From positions 21,214 to 85,213 of the forward strand of contig CAVSGR010000003.1 in assembly GCA_963727535.1 (NCBI GenBank): a DNA stretch of 64,000 nucleotides, in the 5' to 3' direction. This document shows positions 27,633 to 36,492 of this stretch, one piece after another. The position numbers and the translations under genes are program-made. Under the pieces are notes generated by a model. It saw only the letters and a list, made by a program, of their open reading frames with translations. It was not told where the DNA came from and did no database searches. Numbering within the stretch: the stretch's first letter is position 1; the number at the start of each line of letters is the position of its first letter. Source of the DNA: RBG-16-34-14 sp963727535. Its GTDB lineage: Bacteria > Bacteroidota > Ignavibacteria > Ignavibacteriales > Ignavibacteriaceae.

Positions 27633-28523
27633 ATGCAAAAAATAACCCCGTTTTTATGGTTTGATAACCAGGCTGAAGAAGCTGCAAAGTTTTATACCTC
27701 ACTGTTTAAGAATACAAAAATAGGTGTAATAACAAAATATAGTGATGAAAGTGCAAAAGCTTCAGGAAGACCCGCTGGTTCTGTAATGACTGTTGCATTT
27801 ACTTTAGAAGAATATAATTTTTCTGCAATAAACGGCGGACCCGTTTTCAAAATCAATCCCTCAATTTCATTTTTTTATCATTCTAATGATGAAAAAGAAA
27901 TAGATCATTTGTGGAGTAAACTTTCTGAAGGCGGAAAAGTTTTAATGGAATTAAATAAATACGATTGGAGCCCTAAATATGGCTGGGTTCAGGACAAGTT
28001 TGGTTTATCCTGGCAGTTGATGCTGACTGAAAATGAAATTAAGTATAAAATAACCCCATCACTTTTATTTACAGGCAAAGTTTTTGGAAAAGCAGAAGAA
28101 GCGATGAATTTTTATTTGTCTGTTTTCAAAAATTCAAAAGTCGAAGGTATTTATAAGTATGGTCCAGATTCCAAACCGAACGTTGAAAATGCAGTAATGT
28201 ATGAAGACTTTATTCTTGAAGGAAATAAATTTGCAGCAATGGATGGTGCGGGCGAGCATAATTTTAATTTCAATGAGGCAATTTCTTTTGTGGTTAATTG
28301 TGATGATCAAAATGAACTTGATTATTACTGGGATAAGCTTTCTGCGGTTCCGCAGGCAGAAATGTGCGGCTGGTTGAAAGATAAGTTTGGAATATCCTGG
28401 CAGGTTGTTCCGGCAAAATTAGGTGAATTATTAAGCAGCAAAGAGCCGGGAAAATCCCAGAGAGTAATGCAGAAAGTTCTTGGAATGAAAAAGCTGAATA
28501 TTGAAGAATTGGAAAATGCATAA
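27633..28523 (+). CDS. two-domain PhnB-like VOC protein
   Basis: A 296-residue protein made of two tandem PhnB-type VOC domains. The first begins KITPFLWFDNQAEEAAKFYT and ends GWVQDKFGLSWQLML; the second begins ITPSLLFTGKVFGKAEEAMN and ends GWLKDKFGISWQVVP. These were once annotated as 3-demethylubiquinone methyltransferase domains, which they are probably not. The start follows AAGGAGAATATTT. It sits in a tight same-strand series with hydrolase, DUF1579-like and AHSA1 genes. Confidence 0.88.
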   Translation: MQKITPFLWFDNQAEEAAKFYTSLFKNTKIGVITKYSDESAKASGRPAGSVMTVAFTLEEYNFSAINGGPVFKINPSISFFYHSNDEKEIDHLWSKLSEGGKVLMELNKYDWSPKYGWVQDKFGLSWQLMLTENEIKYKITPSLLFTGKVFGKAEEAMNFYLSVFKNSKVEGIYKYGPDSKPNVENAVMYEDFILEGNKFAAMDGAGEHNFNFNEAISFVVNCDDQNELDYYWDKLSAVPQAEMCGWLKDKFGISWQVVPAKLGELLSSKEPGKSQRVMQKVLGMKKLNIEELENA

Positions 28524-28555
28524 ATGAAAATTAACAATTAAAAAAAGGATAAGAT

Positions 28556-28972
28556 ATGAATAAAACTAAAATCACTATAGATGCTACTGTTTCAGCAAAC
28601 ACAAAAAAAGTATGGGATTATTGGAATAGACCTGAACACATTACAAAATGGAACTTTGCCGCCGATGACTGGCACTGTCCGAATGCCGAAAATGATTTAA
28701 GAGTAGGTGGGAAGCTTAAGAGCAGAATGGAAGCTAAAGACGGGAGTTTCGGATTCGACTTTGAAGCAACTTATGATGAAATAGTCGATCAAAAGAAAAT
28801 AGCTTATACAATTGCTGATGGAAGGAAAGTAACAGTGCATTTTGAAGATCGTGATGGCAGTACAGTAATTACAACAATCTTTGATGCTGAAAACGAAAAC
28901 CCCGTTGAGATGCAAAGAACTGGCTGGCAAGCAATCCTGGACAACTTCAAAAAATATGTGGAATCGAATTAA
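28556..28972 (+). CDS. AHSA1/SRPBCC-family protein (copy 1)
   Basis: A 138-residue START/SRPBCC-fold protein of the activator-of-Hsp90-homologue type, starting TVSANTKKVWDYWNRPEHIT and ending GWQAILDNFKKYVE. These small proteins bind hydrophobic ligands; bacterial members have no established role. It has a near twin at 49187-49603: bases 28610-28714 are identical to 49241-49345, while the C-terminal third differs strongly. That mosaic identity suggests recent duplication or gene conversion. The start follows AAAGGATAAGAT. Confidence 0.88.
   Translation: MNKTKITIDATVSANTKKVWDYWNRPEHITKWNFAADDWHCPNAENDLRVGGKLKSRMEAKDGSFGFDFEATYDEIVDQKKIAYTIADGRKVTVHFEDRDGSTVITTIFDAENENPVEMQRTGWQAILDNFKKYVESN
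28610..28714 (+). repeat. 105-base direct repeat shared with 49241-49345
   Basis: Every base from GTATGGGATT to GGTGGGAAG is identical in the two AHSA1 genes, synonymous positions included, whereas sequence further 3' diverges. This marks a recent exchange between the loci about 20.6 kb apart. Confidence 0.9.
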
Positions 28973-29013
28973 CTTGAGAAAAGAATGATAAACTACATCC
29001 AGAGGAAATAATA

Positions 29014-29433
29014 ATGTCAAATACAAATCAAATGAAACTTAATACTTATGTTAACTATAAAGGGAACTGTCGAGAAGCTTTTGAATTTTACGAAAAACAT
29101 CTCGGTGGTAAGATTACAATGATTTCAACTTTTAGTGATATGCCGGATAAATCTAATATGCCCGGAGAAAACTGGCAAGATAAAATACTTCATGCGCAAA
29201 TTGAAATTGGCAACGGCATCTTGATGGGTGCTGATATTCCTAATGCTGAACCAATGCGCAGTGCTTATATAACTTTAAGTAGTCCGGATGAAGATGAAGT
29301 TGAAAGAATTTATAAGTTACTTTCCGATTGTGGACAAATTTTTATGAAGATGGAAAAAACTTTTTTTGCTTCCCGGTTTGCAATGCTCCGCGATAGATTC
29401 GGTACATCCTGGATGCTTTTATGTGAACAATAA
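29014..29433 (+). CDS. PhnB-like VOC protein
   Basis: A 139-residue single-domain PhnB/VOC protein: NYKGNCREAFEFYEKHLGG at the start, ILMGADIP in the middle and FAMLRDRFGTSWMLLCE at the end, all standard for the family. The start lies 5 bases after GAGGAAATA. It is between two AHSA1-type genes in the same direction; the pairing PhnB-AHSA1 recurs here and is common in this bacterial group. Function unassigned. Confidence 0.87.
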   Translation: MSNTNQMKLNTYVNYKGNCREAFEFYEKHLGGKITMISTFSDMPDKSNMPGENWQDKILHAQIEIGNGILMGADIPNAEPMRSAYITLSSPDEDEVERIYKLLSDCGQIFMKMEKTFFASRFAMLRDRFGTSWMLLCEQ

Positions 29434-29482
29434 ATTTTATCAAAAAAATAATTAATTAAAATAAATATTAAGGAGAAAATTT

Positions 29483-29923
29483 ATGTCAACAATAAAACTT
29501 CACCGTGTATTTAAGGCAGCGCCAAATAAAATCTACCGTGCTTTTCTTGATGCTGATGCCCAGGCAAAATGGCTTCCGCCTAATGGATTTACTTGTAAAG
29601 TGCATCATCTTGATGCCAAAGTTGGTGGAACATATAAAATGTCGTTTACAAATTTCACAACAGGTAAAAGTCATTCTTTCGGAGGAAAATATATTGAGTT
29701 AGTGGAAAACAAAAGTATCCGCTATTCAGATCAGTTTGATGATCCTAATATGCCGGGCGAAATGATCACAACAATTACAATAAAACAAGTTTCCTGCGGT
29801 TCTGATGTTACAATTGTACAAGAGAATGTGCCTGATGCTATTCCACCTGAAATGTGCTACCTCGGCTGGCAGGAATCACTTGATCAACTGGGTAATCTTG
29901 TTAACCCGGATATTCCTGATTGA
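29483..29923 (+). CDS. AHSA1/SRPBCC-family protein
   Basis: A 146-residue SRPBCC protein (IKLHRVFKAAPNKIYRAFLD, KWLPPNGFTCKVHHLD, late GWQESLDQLGNLV). This is the subgroup often seen beside PhnB genes and ECF sigma factors. The start follows AAGGAGAAAATTT. It is not a close copy of the other AHSA1 genes in the window. It is followed directly by a broken membrane-protein gene. Confidence 0.85.
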   Translation: MSTIKLHRVFKAAPNKIYRAFLDADAQAKWLPPNGFTCKVHHLDAKVGGTYKMSFTNFTTGKSHSFGGKYIELVENKSIRYSDQFDDPNMPGEMITTITIKQVSCGSDVTIVQENVPDAIPPEMCYLGWQESLDQLGNLVNPDIPD

Positions 29924-29930
29924 CGTTATA

Positions 29931-30175
29931 TTGTGGACAACATTAATTGCAGGCACATTAGATATTGCTGCAGCATTTATTAATTCTGATTTAAGAGCAG
30001 AGGTTAGTCCTGTTATGCGCTGCAATTTATAGAAAGCGGCATTCTTGGTGAAACATCTTTTGAAGGAGGAATTTTAACTGCATTACTTGGGCTGCTGTTT
30101 CATTATTTAATCGCGTTTACCTTAGACGATTATCTTTTTTACGTTGTACCCAAAAATCAAAGCTTTTATAAGTAG
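29931..30175 (+). pseudogene. broken small membrane protein gene
   Basis: From a TTG at 29931 one frame reads LWTTLIAGTLDIAAAFINSDLR up to about 30010; the neighbouring frame continues QFIESGILGETSFEGGILTA and LFHYLIAFTLDDYLFYVV to a TAG at 30173-30175. Joined, they match a known family of small multi-helix membrane proteins of unknown function. One base is missing near 30018-30025. The short N-terminus and lack of an ATG mean decay is as likely as a sequence error. Confidence 0.6.
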
Positions 30176-30185
30176 TCGAAGAATC

Positions 30186-30226
30186 TTTGTCGGATTTAAC
30201 CCATTAGAATATCGTAGTTGTACCTG
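30186..30226 (+). promoter_or_regulatory. recurrent 41-base bipartite element, copy C
   Basis: TTTGTCGGAT at 30186-30195 and ATCGTAGTTGTACCT from 30211; 28 of 41 bases match copy B without gaps. No rightward gene follows it now: the next gene, at 30339, reads the other way. It may therefore be a relic left when a gene was lost. Confidence 0.3.
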
Positions 30227-30338
30227 TCCTATATTAATAATTTTAGAAGATTTCTTTATAAACCTATATTAACAAAAGAATTCAAATAAAATAGAATCTG
30301 TCAAAAATCGAATTAAGTTGCACGTATATTTATTAATT

Positions 30339-31832
30339 TTAAACATCGCTGAATTTTTCCAATACTTTTTTTAATCTTTTTAATCCGTCAACAATTTCAT
30401 TCTTTTTGAATGATGGATATCCCAGCATAAGTGCCGGATCTTTGAAAAATTTTATAGAAGATCTGGATAATGGGACTACGGTAATGTTATTTCTTTTTGC
30501 TTCTTCTGTAATTTTTTTATCATCTAAATATTTAGGAAGCCAACCGATAATATGCATCCCCGCCGGTGATTCTTTAACATTTATAAGTTCCTTTAATTCT
30601 TTTTTTATTTCATTAATTAAAAAATCTTGTCTTTTTTTATAAAGCACTCTCATTTTTCTAATATGTTTTGTGAAGTGACCATCTTTTAAAAAAAGATAAG
30701 TTATAATTTGTTCAAACACCGGGTTTTGAATGTCCGTCATTAGCTTAGCTGTAGCAAGAATTTCATACAACCCTGGATCAGTAACAACTAAATACCCTAA
30801 TCGGAGCCCTGGAAACAACACCTTGCTGAAAGTGCCTAAATAAATAACCGAATTATTTTTATCCATTCCCTGCAAAGATGGAAGAGGACTTCCGGCGTAG
30901 CGAAACTCGCTGTCGTAATCATCTTCAATAATCAAGCAATCGTTTTTGTTAGCGTATTGTAAAAGCTCGTTTCTTCTTGAAGCTCCCATTACTACGCCTG
31001 TAGGATATTGGTGTGACGGAGTTGTGTAAATTAATTTAGGTTTTGGATAATTCTTAAAAATGTATTGGATGTCAATTCCATCTGAATCCAAAGGTGCGGG
31101 ACATACTTTTGCCTGCGAAAATTTCAGTGCAAATTTGATTCCGAAATATCCGGGGTCTTCAATTACAACTGAATCATCTTTATCAACTAAAGCTCTTACA
31201 ATTAAATCCAATCCCTGCTGTGAACCGTTTACAATAATTACCTGGTCGGTTTCACAATTAACCGCTCTATATGTTCTTAAATATTTTGCAATTTCCTCCC
31301 GCAGTGGTCTGTATCCCGCCGCGTCACCGTATCTCAAATGAATGTTGGAATAGATTTGTGAAGTTTGGTTAATTAACTTCAACCAGGTTTTAATTGGAAA
31401 ATCATCTAACGAAGGAACGCTTGTTTGAAACGGAACTATTTTTTGGGGAGCTATCGCCTGGCGGTAATAATGCATTGATTCCATCTGGCTGCTAATCTTC
31501 GAAAATATTTTTTCCTCAGATCTTTTAGCAGAACCGCCCTCTTTCGCTTGTAATAATTTATCCGGGATTTTATTTACATAAGAACCTGATCCCTGTTTCC
31601 CTCTTATATATCCTTCCAATAATAACTGCTGGAATGCGGCTGCAACCGTATAGCGTGAAATTTTTAATTCGGCAGCTAAAGTCCGTGTTCCAGGCAGCTT
31701 TTGCCCTAATGAAAATTTCCCTTCACGTATTGATTTTCTAATTGAATTATAAAGCTGTTCGTATAAAGGCACACTTGATAAATAATTTATCTTAAATGCG
31801 ACTAATGGTATTTCTTCTATTTGTTTAGGCAT
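30339..31832 (-). CDS. MocR/PdxR-family GntR regulator with aminotransferase domain
   Basis: A 497-residue regulator. The N-terminal GntR winged helix spans about 20-90 (PLYEQLYNSIRKSIREG, RYTVAAAFQQLLLEGYI, GSGSYV). A class I aminotransferase fold follows, with the PLP-binding Lys337 in YLGTFSKVLFPGLRLGY and the cofactor-contact Asp of IIEDDYDSEFRY. MocR proteins sense PLP or amino-compound adducts and often control a divergent neighbour; here that is the SDR gene, 132 bases away across a shared promoter region. Confidence 0.92.
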   Translation of the reverse strand: MPKQIEEIPLVAFKINYLSSVPLYEQLYNSIRKSIREGKFSLGQKLPGTRTLAAELKISRYTVAAAFQQLLLEGYIRGKQGSGSYVNKIPDKLLQAKEGGSAKRSEEKIFSKISSQMESMHYYRQAIAPQKIVPFQTSVPSLDDFPIKTWLKLINQTSQIYSNIHLRYGDAAGYRPLREEIAKYLRTYRAVNCETDQVIIVNGSQQGLDLIVRALVDKDDSVVIEDPGYFGIKFALKFSQAKVCPAPLDSDGIDIQYIFKNYPKPKLIYTTPSHQYPTGVVMGASRRNELLQYANKNDCLIIEDDYDSEFRYAGSPLPSLQGMDKNNSVIYLGTFSKVLFPGLRLGYLVVTDPGLYEILATAKLMTDIQNPVFEQIITYLFLKDGHFTKHIRKMRVLYKKRQDFLINEIKKELKELINVKESPAGMHIIGWLPKYLDDKKITEEAKRNNITVVPLSRSSIKFFKDPALMLGYPSFKKNEIVDGLKRLKKVLEKFSDV

Positions 31833-31964
31833 AATATGATATAAAGTAATGGCATGGTTATATTATCAAATAATGGCTCTTTTTAAGATACTAATTTCAA
31901 TATAAATTTTAATTTTATTAAGAGTAAATTCTATTTAAAACAGGGGAAAAATTATGGTTTTGTT

Positions 31965-32753
31965 ATGAAGAAGGTTTTAATAACAGGAACATCGAGAGGA
32001 CTTGGAAGAGCACTTGCCATAGAATTATCTAAACGAAATTATGATGTAATATCCACTGCAAGAAATATAAATGACATAAAAGATTTAAATGTTTTTAAAA
32101 CCATTTCTTTAGATGTAACAAGTGATGAGCAAATTAAAAAAATTGCTGCCGATTGCGGCGGAATAGACATTTTAATTAATAATGCTGCCTACACTGTTGC
32201 CGGTCCAATTGAAGTTATTCCGATTGAAGAAATAAAAAAAGAATATGAAACAAATGTAATTGGTCCGCTTAAATTGATCCGTGCATTTACTCCTTTAATG
32301 CGCAAAGTCCACAAAGGAATAATCGTAAATATTTCTTCAGCGGCAGATCGTTTTGCGCCACCTTACGGAGGCTCATATTCTTCCGCCAAAGCCGCTCTCG
32401 CTATGATGAGCGAAGCTCTTCATTTTGAATTAAAACATTTTGGAATAAAGGTCATATTAATTGAATCCGGCTCAATTAAAACAAATATGCCGGTGAACCA
32501 AAAACATTTTTCTTCATCTGATTATCAGCCACTTGATGACCAAATGAAATTACGCTTTGAAGAATTTTTAAAAGATGATAAAAGACCGGAGCCTTCTGAA
32601 ATTGCAAAAAATATTGCTGGTAAGATTGATGACCCCAAAACAAATTTTAGAATCCCTGTAGGCAAGGATGCAGAGTTTATGATTTCTCAGCATTCAAAAA
32701 TGAGTGAAGAAGAATGGCTAAATTCTCAAATGTTTAAGGGACTTAATTGGTAG
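31965..32753 (+). CDS. short-chain dehydrogenase/reductase
   Basis: A 262-residue classical SDR. The cofactor loop is TGTSRGLGRA (7-16), NNAA at 72-75, catalytic Ser124/125 in NISSAADRF, Tyr138 and Lys142 in SYSSAKAAL. The Asp50-type residue in LDVTSDE suggests the usual adenine contact. Substrate unknown. It is divergent from the MocR-type regulator, which may control it, and is followed 21 bases later by a membrane protein gene and then a RibD_C reductase. Confidence 0.92.
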   Translation: MKKVLITGTSRGLGRALAIELSKRNYDVISTARNINDIKDLNVFKTISLDVTSDEQIKKIAADCGGIDILINNAAYTVAGPIEVIPIEEIKKEYETNVIGPLKLIRAFTPLMRKVHKGIIVNISSAADRFAPPYGGSYSSAKAALAMMSEALHFELKHFGIKVILIESGSIKTNMPVNQKHFSSSDYQPLDDQMKLRFEEFLKDDKRPEPSEIAKNIAGKIDDPKTNFRIPVGKDAEFMISQHSKMSEEEWLNSQMFKGLNW

Positions 32754-32774
32754 TAACAAAAATGAGATGATAAA

Positions 32775-33230
32775 ATGAATAGTACTTTTTTAATAATGAC
32801 AACAATACTAATGGGAATAATATTTCTTGCCGGTTTGTATGAACGATTGGTAAATATGCCAAAATGGTTTTCAAATCCGCCGGCATCTTTTAAATTTATT
32901 AGAGAACATACACCGAAGGCACAAAAAATACATATACCGCTGCAAGTATTATTCCTTCTAACTTTTATTATTGCATTAATTTTAAACTGGGCAGTCGTTC
33001 CTATCCGGACATATATGCTGCTTTCTATTGGTAGTTTTGTATTAATCATAATTTCAACAGTGGCATATTTTGCGAAAGAAATTATTTTCTTTTCTAAAAC
33101 ACTAGAAGATGCACCTGCCACTCCGGAACTAATAAAGCGGGCAAAGCTGTGGGCGAAATGGACAACTATAAGAAATATTTTGCAATTGATTGGTTTTGTA
33201 TTTCTTCTTTTAGCAGTTTTTAACAAATAA
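32775..33230 (+). CDS. DUF1772-like membrane protein
   Basis: A 151-residue protein with four predicted helices (about 5-25, 54-74, 82-104 and 132-148). The amphipathic middle and late WAKWTTIRNILQLIGFVFLL resemble DUF1772/anthrone-oxygenase-like membrane proteins; the match is by eye only. The start lies 21 bases after the SDR gene. A long antisense frame exists opposite it but has no ribosome binding site, so this strand is preferred. Confidence 0.65.
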   Translation: MNSTFLIMTTILMGIIFLAGLYERLVNMPKWFSNPPASFKFIREHTPKAQKIHIPLQVLFLLTFIIALILNWAVVPIRTYMLLSIGSFVLIIISTVAYFAKEIIFFSKTLEDAPATPELIKRAKLWAKWTTIRNILQLIGFVFLLLAVFNK

Positions 33231-33266
33231 CTAAATAATATGTTATAAAATAAAATCGGAAGATAT

Positions 33267-33785
33267 ATGAAGATAAGTGTTTATATCGCAATTTCAGCAA
33301 ACGGATTAATTTCTAACCAAAGAGGAGTTCCCGATTGGCTTTCGCAGGAATATGGCATGGGCTTTATGAAAATATGCCAGGAGAAAAAGGCTGTAATCAT
33401 GGGCAAAAAAACTTATAATATCCTGGCACCTGAAAATTTACCCCTTAAAAGTGAAGGGACTACTGTTGTGTTAACTTCTCATACTAAAGCAAAGCCGGCA
33501 AATTCAACAGTAATTTTCAGTGATAAATCACCCGAAGACATAATAGCTCTGCTCGAAGAAAAAAATCATAAGGAAGCTGTTATAATCGGAGGATCAACTA
33601 CTGTAACACAATTCATAAATTCTGGATTAGTAAATGATATTTATTTTGTTGTTGAGCCTGTCCTTTTTGGAAGTGGTTTACCTTTATTAAAAAATTCTGA
33701 TATCGAACTAAAACTTAAACTTGAAAGTGTTGAAAAGTTGAGTGACAAAACAATAAAAGTTCATTATAAAATAAGAAATCACTAA
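33267..33785 (+). CDS. RibD C-terminal / DHFR-like reductase (paralogue 2)
   Basis: A 172-residue member: MKISVYIAISANGLIS, KKAVIMGKKTYNIL with the MGKKT cofactor loop, EAVIIGGSTTVTQFI, and DIYFVVEPVLFGSG. It is more DHFR-like in size than the other paralogues. It follows the SDR and DUF1772-like genes with 36 bases between, and precedes an epoxide-hydrolase-like gene, so these four may be co-transcribed. Substrate unknown. Confidence 0.85.
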   Translation: MKISVYIAISANGLISNQRGVPDWLSQEYGMGFMKICQEKKAVIMGKKTYNILAPENLPLKSEGTTVVLTSHTKAKPANSTVIFSDKSPEDIIALLEEKNHKEAVIIGGSTTVTQFINSGLVNDIYFVVEPVLFGSGLPLLKNSDIELKLKLESVEKLSDKTIKVHYKIRNH

Positions 33786-33829
33786 TCGCCGGATTTCAAT
33801 TAATTATAAAATTATGAGGTGAAAATGTT

Positions 33830-34813
33830 ATGAAAAAAAATAAAGAACTTATAGGTGAAGTTGAGGTAACACATAATTATGCAAACATAAACGGAATTAA
33901 ATATCATTATGCAGAAGCCGGAGAAGGTCCGCTTGTTTTAATGCTGCACGGCGCTTTTGAGCTATGGTATTCATGGAGGCTTCAACTACCGGCTTTGGCT
34001 AAAGCGGGTTATCATGCAGTCGCACCTGATTTAAGAGGAATGGGTGAATCAGAAATTACACCGGATGTTCGTGATTACAGTTTATTTCAACATGCCAAAG
34101 ATGTCAAAGCTTTAATTGATTTTCTCGGTGAAAAAGAAGTTGTTATAATGGGTCATAATTGGGGAGCTAATTTAACATGGCTGTTACCTATGCTTTATCC
34201 TGAAACTATAAAAGCTCTCGTAGTATTAAGCATTCCATTTTATCCTGAACCGAGAGATCCTGAAAAGATGAAAAACTTTTTTAAAGATAAATTCAGCTTT
34301 ATGGGATATTTTCAAAAACCGGGTGCTGCAGAAGCTGAATTTGAAGAAGACCCGCAAAAATTTTACAGGCTTTTTCTTTATGGATTTTCAGGTGACGCAC
34401 CGAAAGGTACTATCGATAATTTGTTTGCTAATAAACCTGCCGATTCAAAACTATTGGTAGGTTTTCCCGAACCATCGAAGCTGCCCTCGTGGTTAACACA
34501 AAAAGAAATTGACTATTATGCTAAGGCTTATAAAAAAACTGGTTTAACTGGCACTTTAAATTTCTATCGAAATGTAAATGAAGATTATCCATTGCTGAAA
34601 GAAGCCTATAAAAATAAAATAACTCAACCCGTTTTATTTATCGGTGGAGCGGAAGAAGCCGCAGTTAAATATGGTGATTTTGATGCTATGAAAAATGCGC
34701 TGCCTAATTTAAGAAAGACAATTATTCTAAAAGGCTGCGGTCATTATGTTCAGCAGGAAAGAACTGAGGTAGTGAATGCAGAGCTTATTAAATTTTTAAA
34801 TGAGGAAATATAG
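33830..34813 (+). CDS. epoxide-hydrolase-like alpha/beta hydrolase with altered nucleophile
   Basis: A 327-residue alpha/beta hydrolase of the epoxide hydrolase/haloalkane dehalogenase branch: MLHGAFELWYSWRLQLP, DLRGMGES, and the nucleophile elbow GHNWGANLTW at 108-117. The family uses Asp in the second position after His (GHDWG); here residue 110 is Asn, codon AAT at 34157-34159, one transition from GAT. The acid and His regions (GGAEEAAVKYGDFD, GCGHYVQQE) look intact. The protein may be inactive, a binding protein, or activated by deamidation. No signal peptide. Confidence 0.85.
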   Translation: MKKNKELIGEVEVTHNYANINGIKYHYAEAGEGPLVLMLHGAFELWYSWRLQLPALAKAGYHAVAPDLRGMGESEITPDVRDYSLFQHAKDVKALIDFLGEKEVVIMGHNWGANLTWLLPMLYPETIKALVVLSIPFYPEPRDPEKMKNFFKDKFSFMGYFQKPGAAEAEFEEDPQKFYRLFLYGFSGDAPKGTIDNLFANKPADSKLLVGFPEPSKLPSWLTQKEIDYYAKAYKKTGLTGTLNFYRNVNEDYPLLKEAYKNKITQPVLFIGGAEEAAVKYGDFDAMKNALPNLRKTIILKGCGHYVQQERTEVVNAELIKFLNEEI

Positions 34814-34868
34814 GTAAAAGAATGAGTTTACAAAAAATGAGATTGAAAGAATATACTAATAACTGCCA

Positions 34869-35010
34869 GCTTACAACAATGTGCATAATTCATAAGGGTT
34901 TCAGAGGTTTTAGAGCATTATCATCCGGGTCAAATCTGGTGGGTAAATTGATAGGTTTGAATCCCGAAATCCATTGCGAAATCATACACTAAACGCTGTA
35001 TGCAAGCAAA
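34869..35010. repeat. cassette-spacer-like intergenic element 1
   Basis: Non-coding block between a hydrolase and a cupin gene. It opens ACAACAATGTGCATAATTCA and then AAGGGTTT, and ends CGCTGTATGCAAGC. Its opening 29 bases agree with element 2 (from about 37717) at 19 positions, including CAACAA and GGGTTT. Such spacers recur between small accessory genes in this bacterial group. Whether they are recombination sites is unknown. Confidence 0.35.
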
Positions 35011-35045
35011 AAAAAACGATGAGCTTTTAATTAAAGTAAAATAAG

Positions 35046-35369
35046 ATGACGAAGAAACTCGATTATAAAGAACTCACAAATGATATAACTGACGATTGGA
35101 AAAATTTTCCAATTTGTGAGATTAATGACCATGTAGTTAGATTAAGTGTAATACAAAGAGATTTTCATTGGCATAAACATGATAAGAGCGATGAATTCTT
35201 TTATGTTATAGAGGGTGAGTTAAACGTTGACTTTGAGGATAAAACTGAAACTTTAACAACAGGACAGATGATAAAAGTTCCAAAAAATGTTTTGCATAGA
35301 ACTCGTTCTGAACAAAGGACAAAAATACTGTGCTTTGAGACAATTGATAATGATGTTACGGGCGATTAA
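35046..35369 (+). CDS. cupin-domain protein (paralogue 1)
   Basis: A 107-residue single-domain cupin: HWHKHDKSDEFFYVIEGEL gives the first metal motif, and VPKNVLHRTRS the second. It is closely similar to the cupin at 39401-39778 (HWHKHDDDDEFFFVLSGQL). The first half (DYKELTNDITDDWKNF) differs slightly. The two copies lie at either end of a block of cassette-like genes. Substrate unknown; a metal-binding small-molecule enzyme or sensor. Confidence 0.8.
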   Translation: MTKKLDYKELTNDITDDWKNFPICEINDHVVRLSVIQRDFHWHKHDKSDEFFYVIEGELNVDFEDKTETLTTGQMIKVPKNVLHRTRSEQRTKILCFETIDNDVTGD

Positions 35370-35494
35370 CAAAATCTTAAATATAACATCAGAAATGAAA
35401 GTTGTTAATAGAAAAGATAAATTTGATTTAATAGATGACTTGCTATGGTGGTTTAATTGTACTAGAAATAACATCAATACCTAAAGAATTTATT

Positions 35495-35881
35495 ATGACT
35501 CTCAAGACATTATTAATAATGGCCTCTATTTATCTATTTATAGCGGGTCTCGGCTTTATTCTTTTACCCCTGTCATTCGGTATCGGAGCTGTTCCCTCCG
35601 ATGCTTCTCCTGCTCTAATTACCTATCTGCGGGTTTTTGGCAGCCCGTTACTAGGAATTGCGGTTCTCGACTGGATGGCCCGAAATGAAAAACCCTCCAA
35701 GGCAAGACATGCTATTTTACTAGGTAATATCGTAGGTTTTTCAGTTATAGCCGCGCTGGATGTTTGGGGCCTTTTTCATGAGAGCAGACCTGCCACCAAG
35801 ATATTTGTAATTATTCATCTGTTTTTCGCCATTTCTTTTATCCTGATGACATATAAGAATAAGAGGATAAATGGAGTATAG
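35495..35881 (+). CDS. four-helix membrane protein
   Basis: A 129-residue protein with four predicted membrane helices (about 4-26, 45-63, 72-92 and 101-120). I placed the start at the ATG before TLKTLLIMASIYLFIAG; the frame extends upstream to 35435 in sequence without membrane or domain character. No family name can be given. It lies 126 bases after the cupin. Confidence 0.6.
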   Translation: MTLKTLLIMASIYLFIAGLGFILLPLSFGIGAVPSDASPALITYLRVFGSPLLGIAVLDWMARNEKPSKARHAILLGNIVGFSVIAALDVWGLFHESRPATKIFVIIHLFFAISFILMTYKNKRINGV

Positions 35882-35946
35882 AACGTTAACAAAATGAAAA
35901 TAAAGAATATTGAAATAGAAATGATATCAAGAAGAAGAGGACAAAA

Positions 35947-36320
35947 ATGAAAAAGTATTAGTTATAGGCATATCCCCTAGAACTATCGACTTTACGAATC
36001 CTGAAATCCCACAAGGTTTGAGCGTAGAAAAAATTGAAAAAGGGACAGAAGCTACGTTGGAACAGTTAAGGTCTCTAGGTTATGATGCCGAATTATTTTT
36101 GGTTGAAACCGGTGCCACTGACTTGAGTAACCTGACAAAACAGCTAAATAACAAAAACTATGACGGCGTAGTAATTGGGAACGGCATACGAAGTATAAAG
36201 GTCAATTTTATTTTGTTTGAGCAGCTCATTAATGAGGTGCATGCGAATGCGCCAAAAGCTAAAATAATTTTCAACACATTGCCTACTGATACAGATGAAG
36301 CAGTTAAACGATGGTTATAA
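35947..36320 (+). CDS. conserved hypothetical protein, frameshifted at its second codon
   Basis: The main frame reads KVLVIGISPRTIDFTNPEIP and on to KIIFNTLPTDTDEAVKRWL, about 125 residues with a Rossmann-like alternation (VLVIGI, YDGVVIGNGIR, KAKIIFNTLP). It has no usable start of its own. The ATG at 35947 is out of frame by one base; adding one A to the A5 run at 35950-35954 gives MKKVLVIGISPRT. This is another homopolymer indel. The 170 bases after it contain a short readable piece (NISPVRGTIIIGNIYGEE near 36380-36430), probably a remnant of another gene. Confidence 0.6.
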
Positions 36321-36492
36321 AAAAATTAAAGAAATTGACTTAGAAACAGTCGAAAAATCATAAATGAACTAAAAAACATTTCTCCTGTCAGAGGAACAAT
36401 TATTATTGGTAATATTTATGGCGAAGAATAATGAGATAATTAAAAAATTGATAGTTTGAAATAATTATTACATAATAAAGTTAAACAAGGTT

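Noticed and set aside
27633..28523. 3-demethylubiquinone-9 3-methyltransferase
   Set aside because: That name comes from old annotation of the PhnB-type domain; the protein is a tandem VOC fold with no SAM-binding motif.
32726..33226. A 166-codon leftward open frame opposite the DUF1772-like gene
   Set aside because: No ribosome binding site and no domain content; the rightward protein has clear helices, a sensible start and operon context. The antisense frame arises from AT-rich codon bias.
34950..34975. GGTTTGAATCCCG looks like a tRNA T-loop
   Set aside because: The flanking bases form no T-stem beyond 2-3 pairs, and no D arm, anticodon arm or acceptor stem can be built around it.
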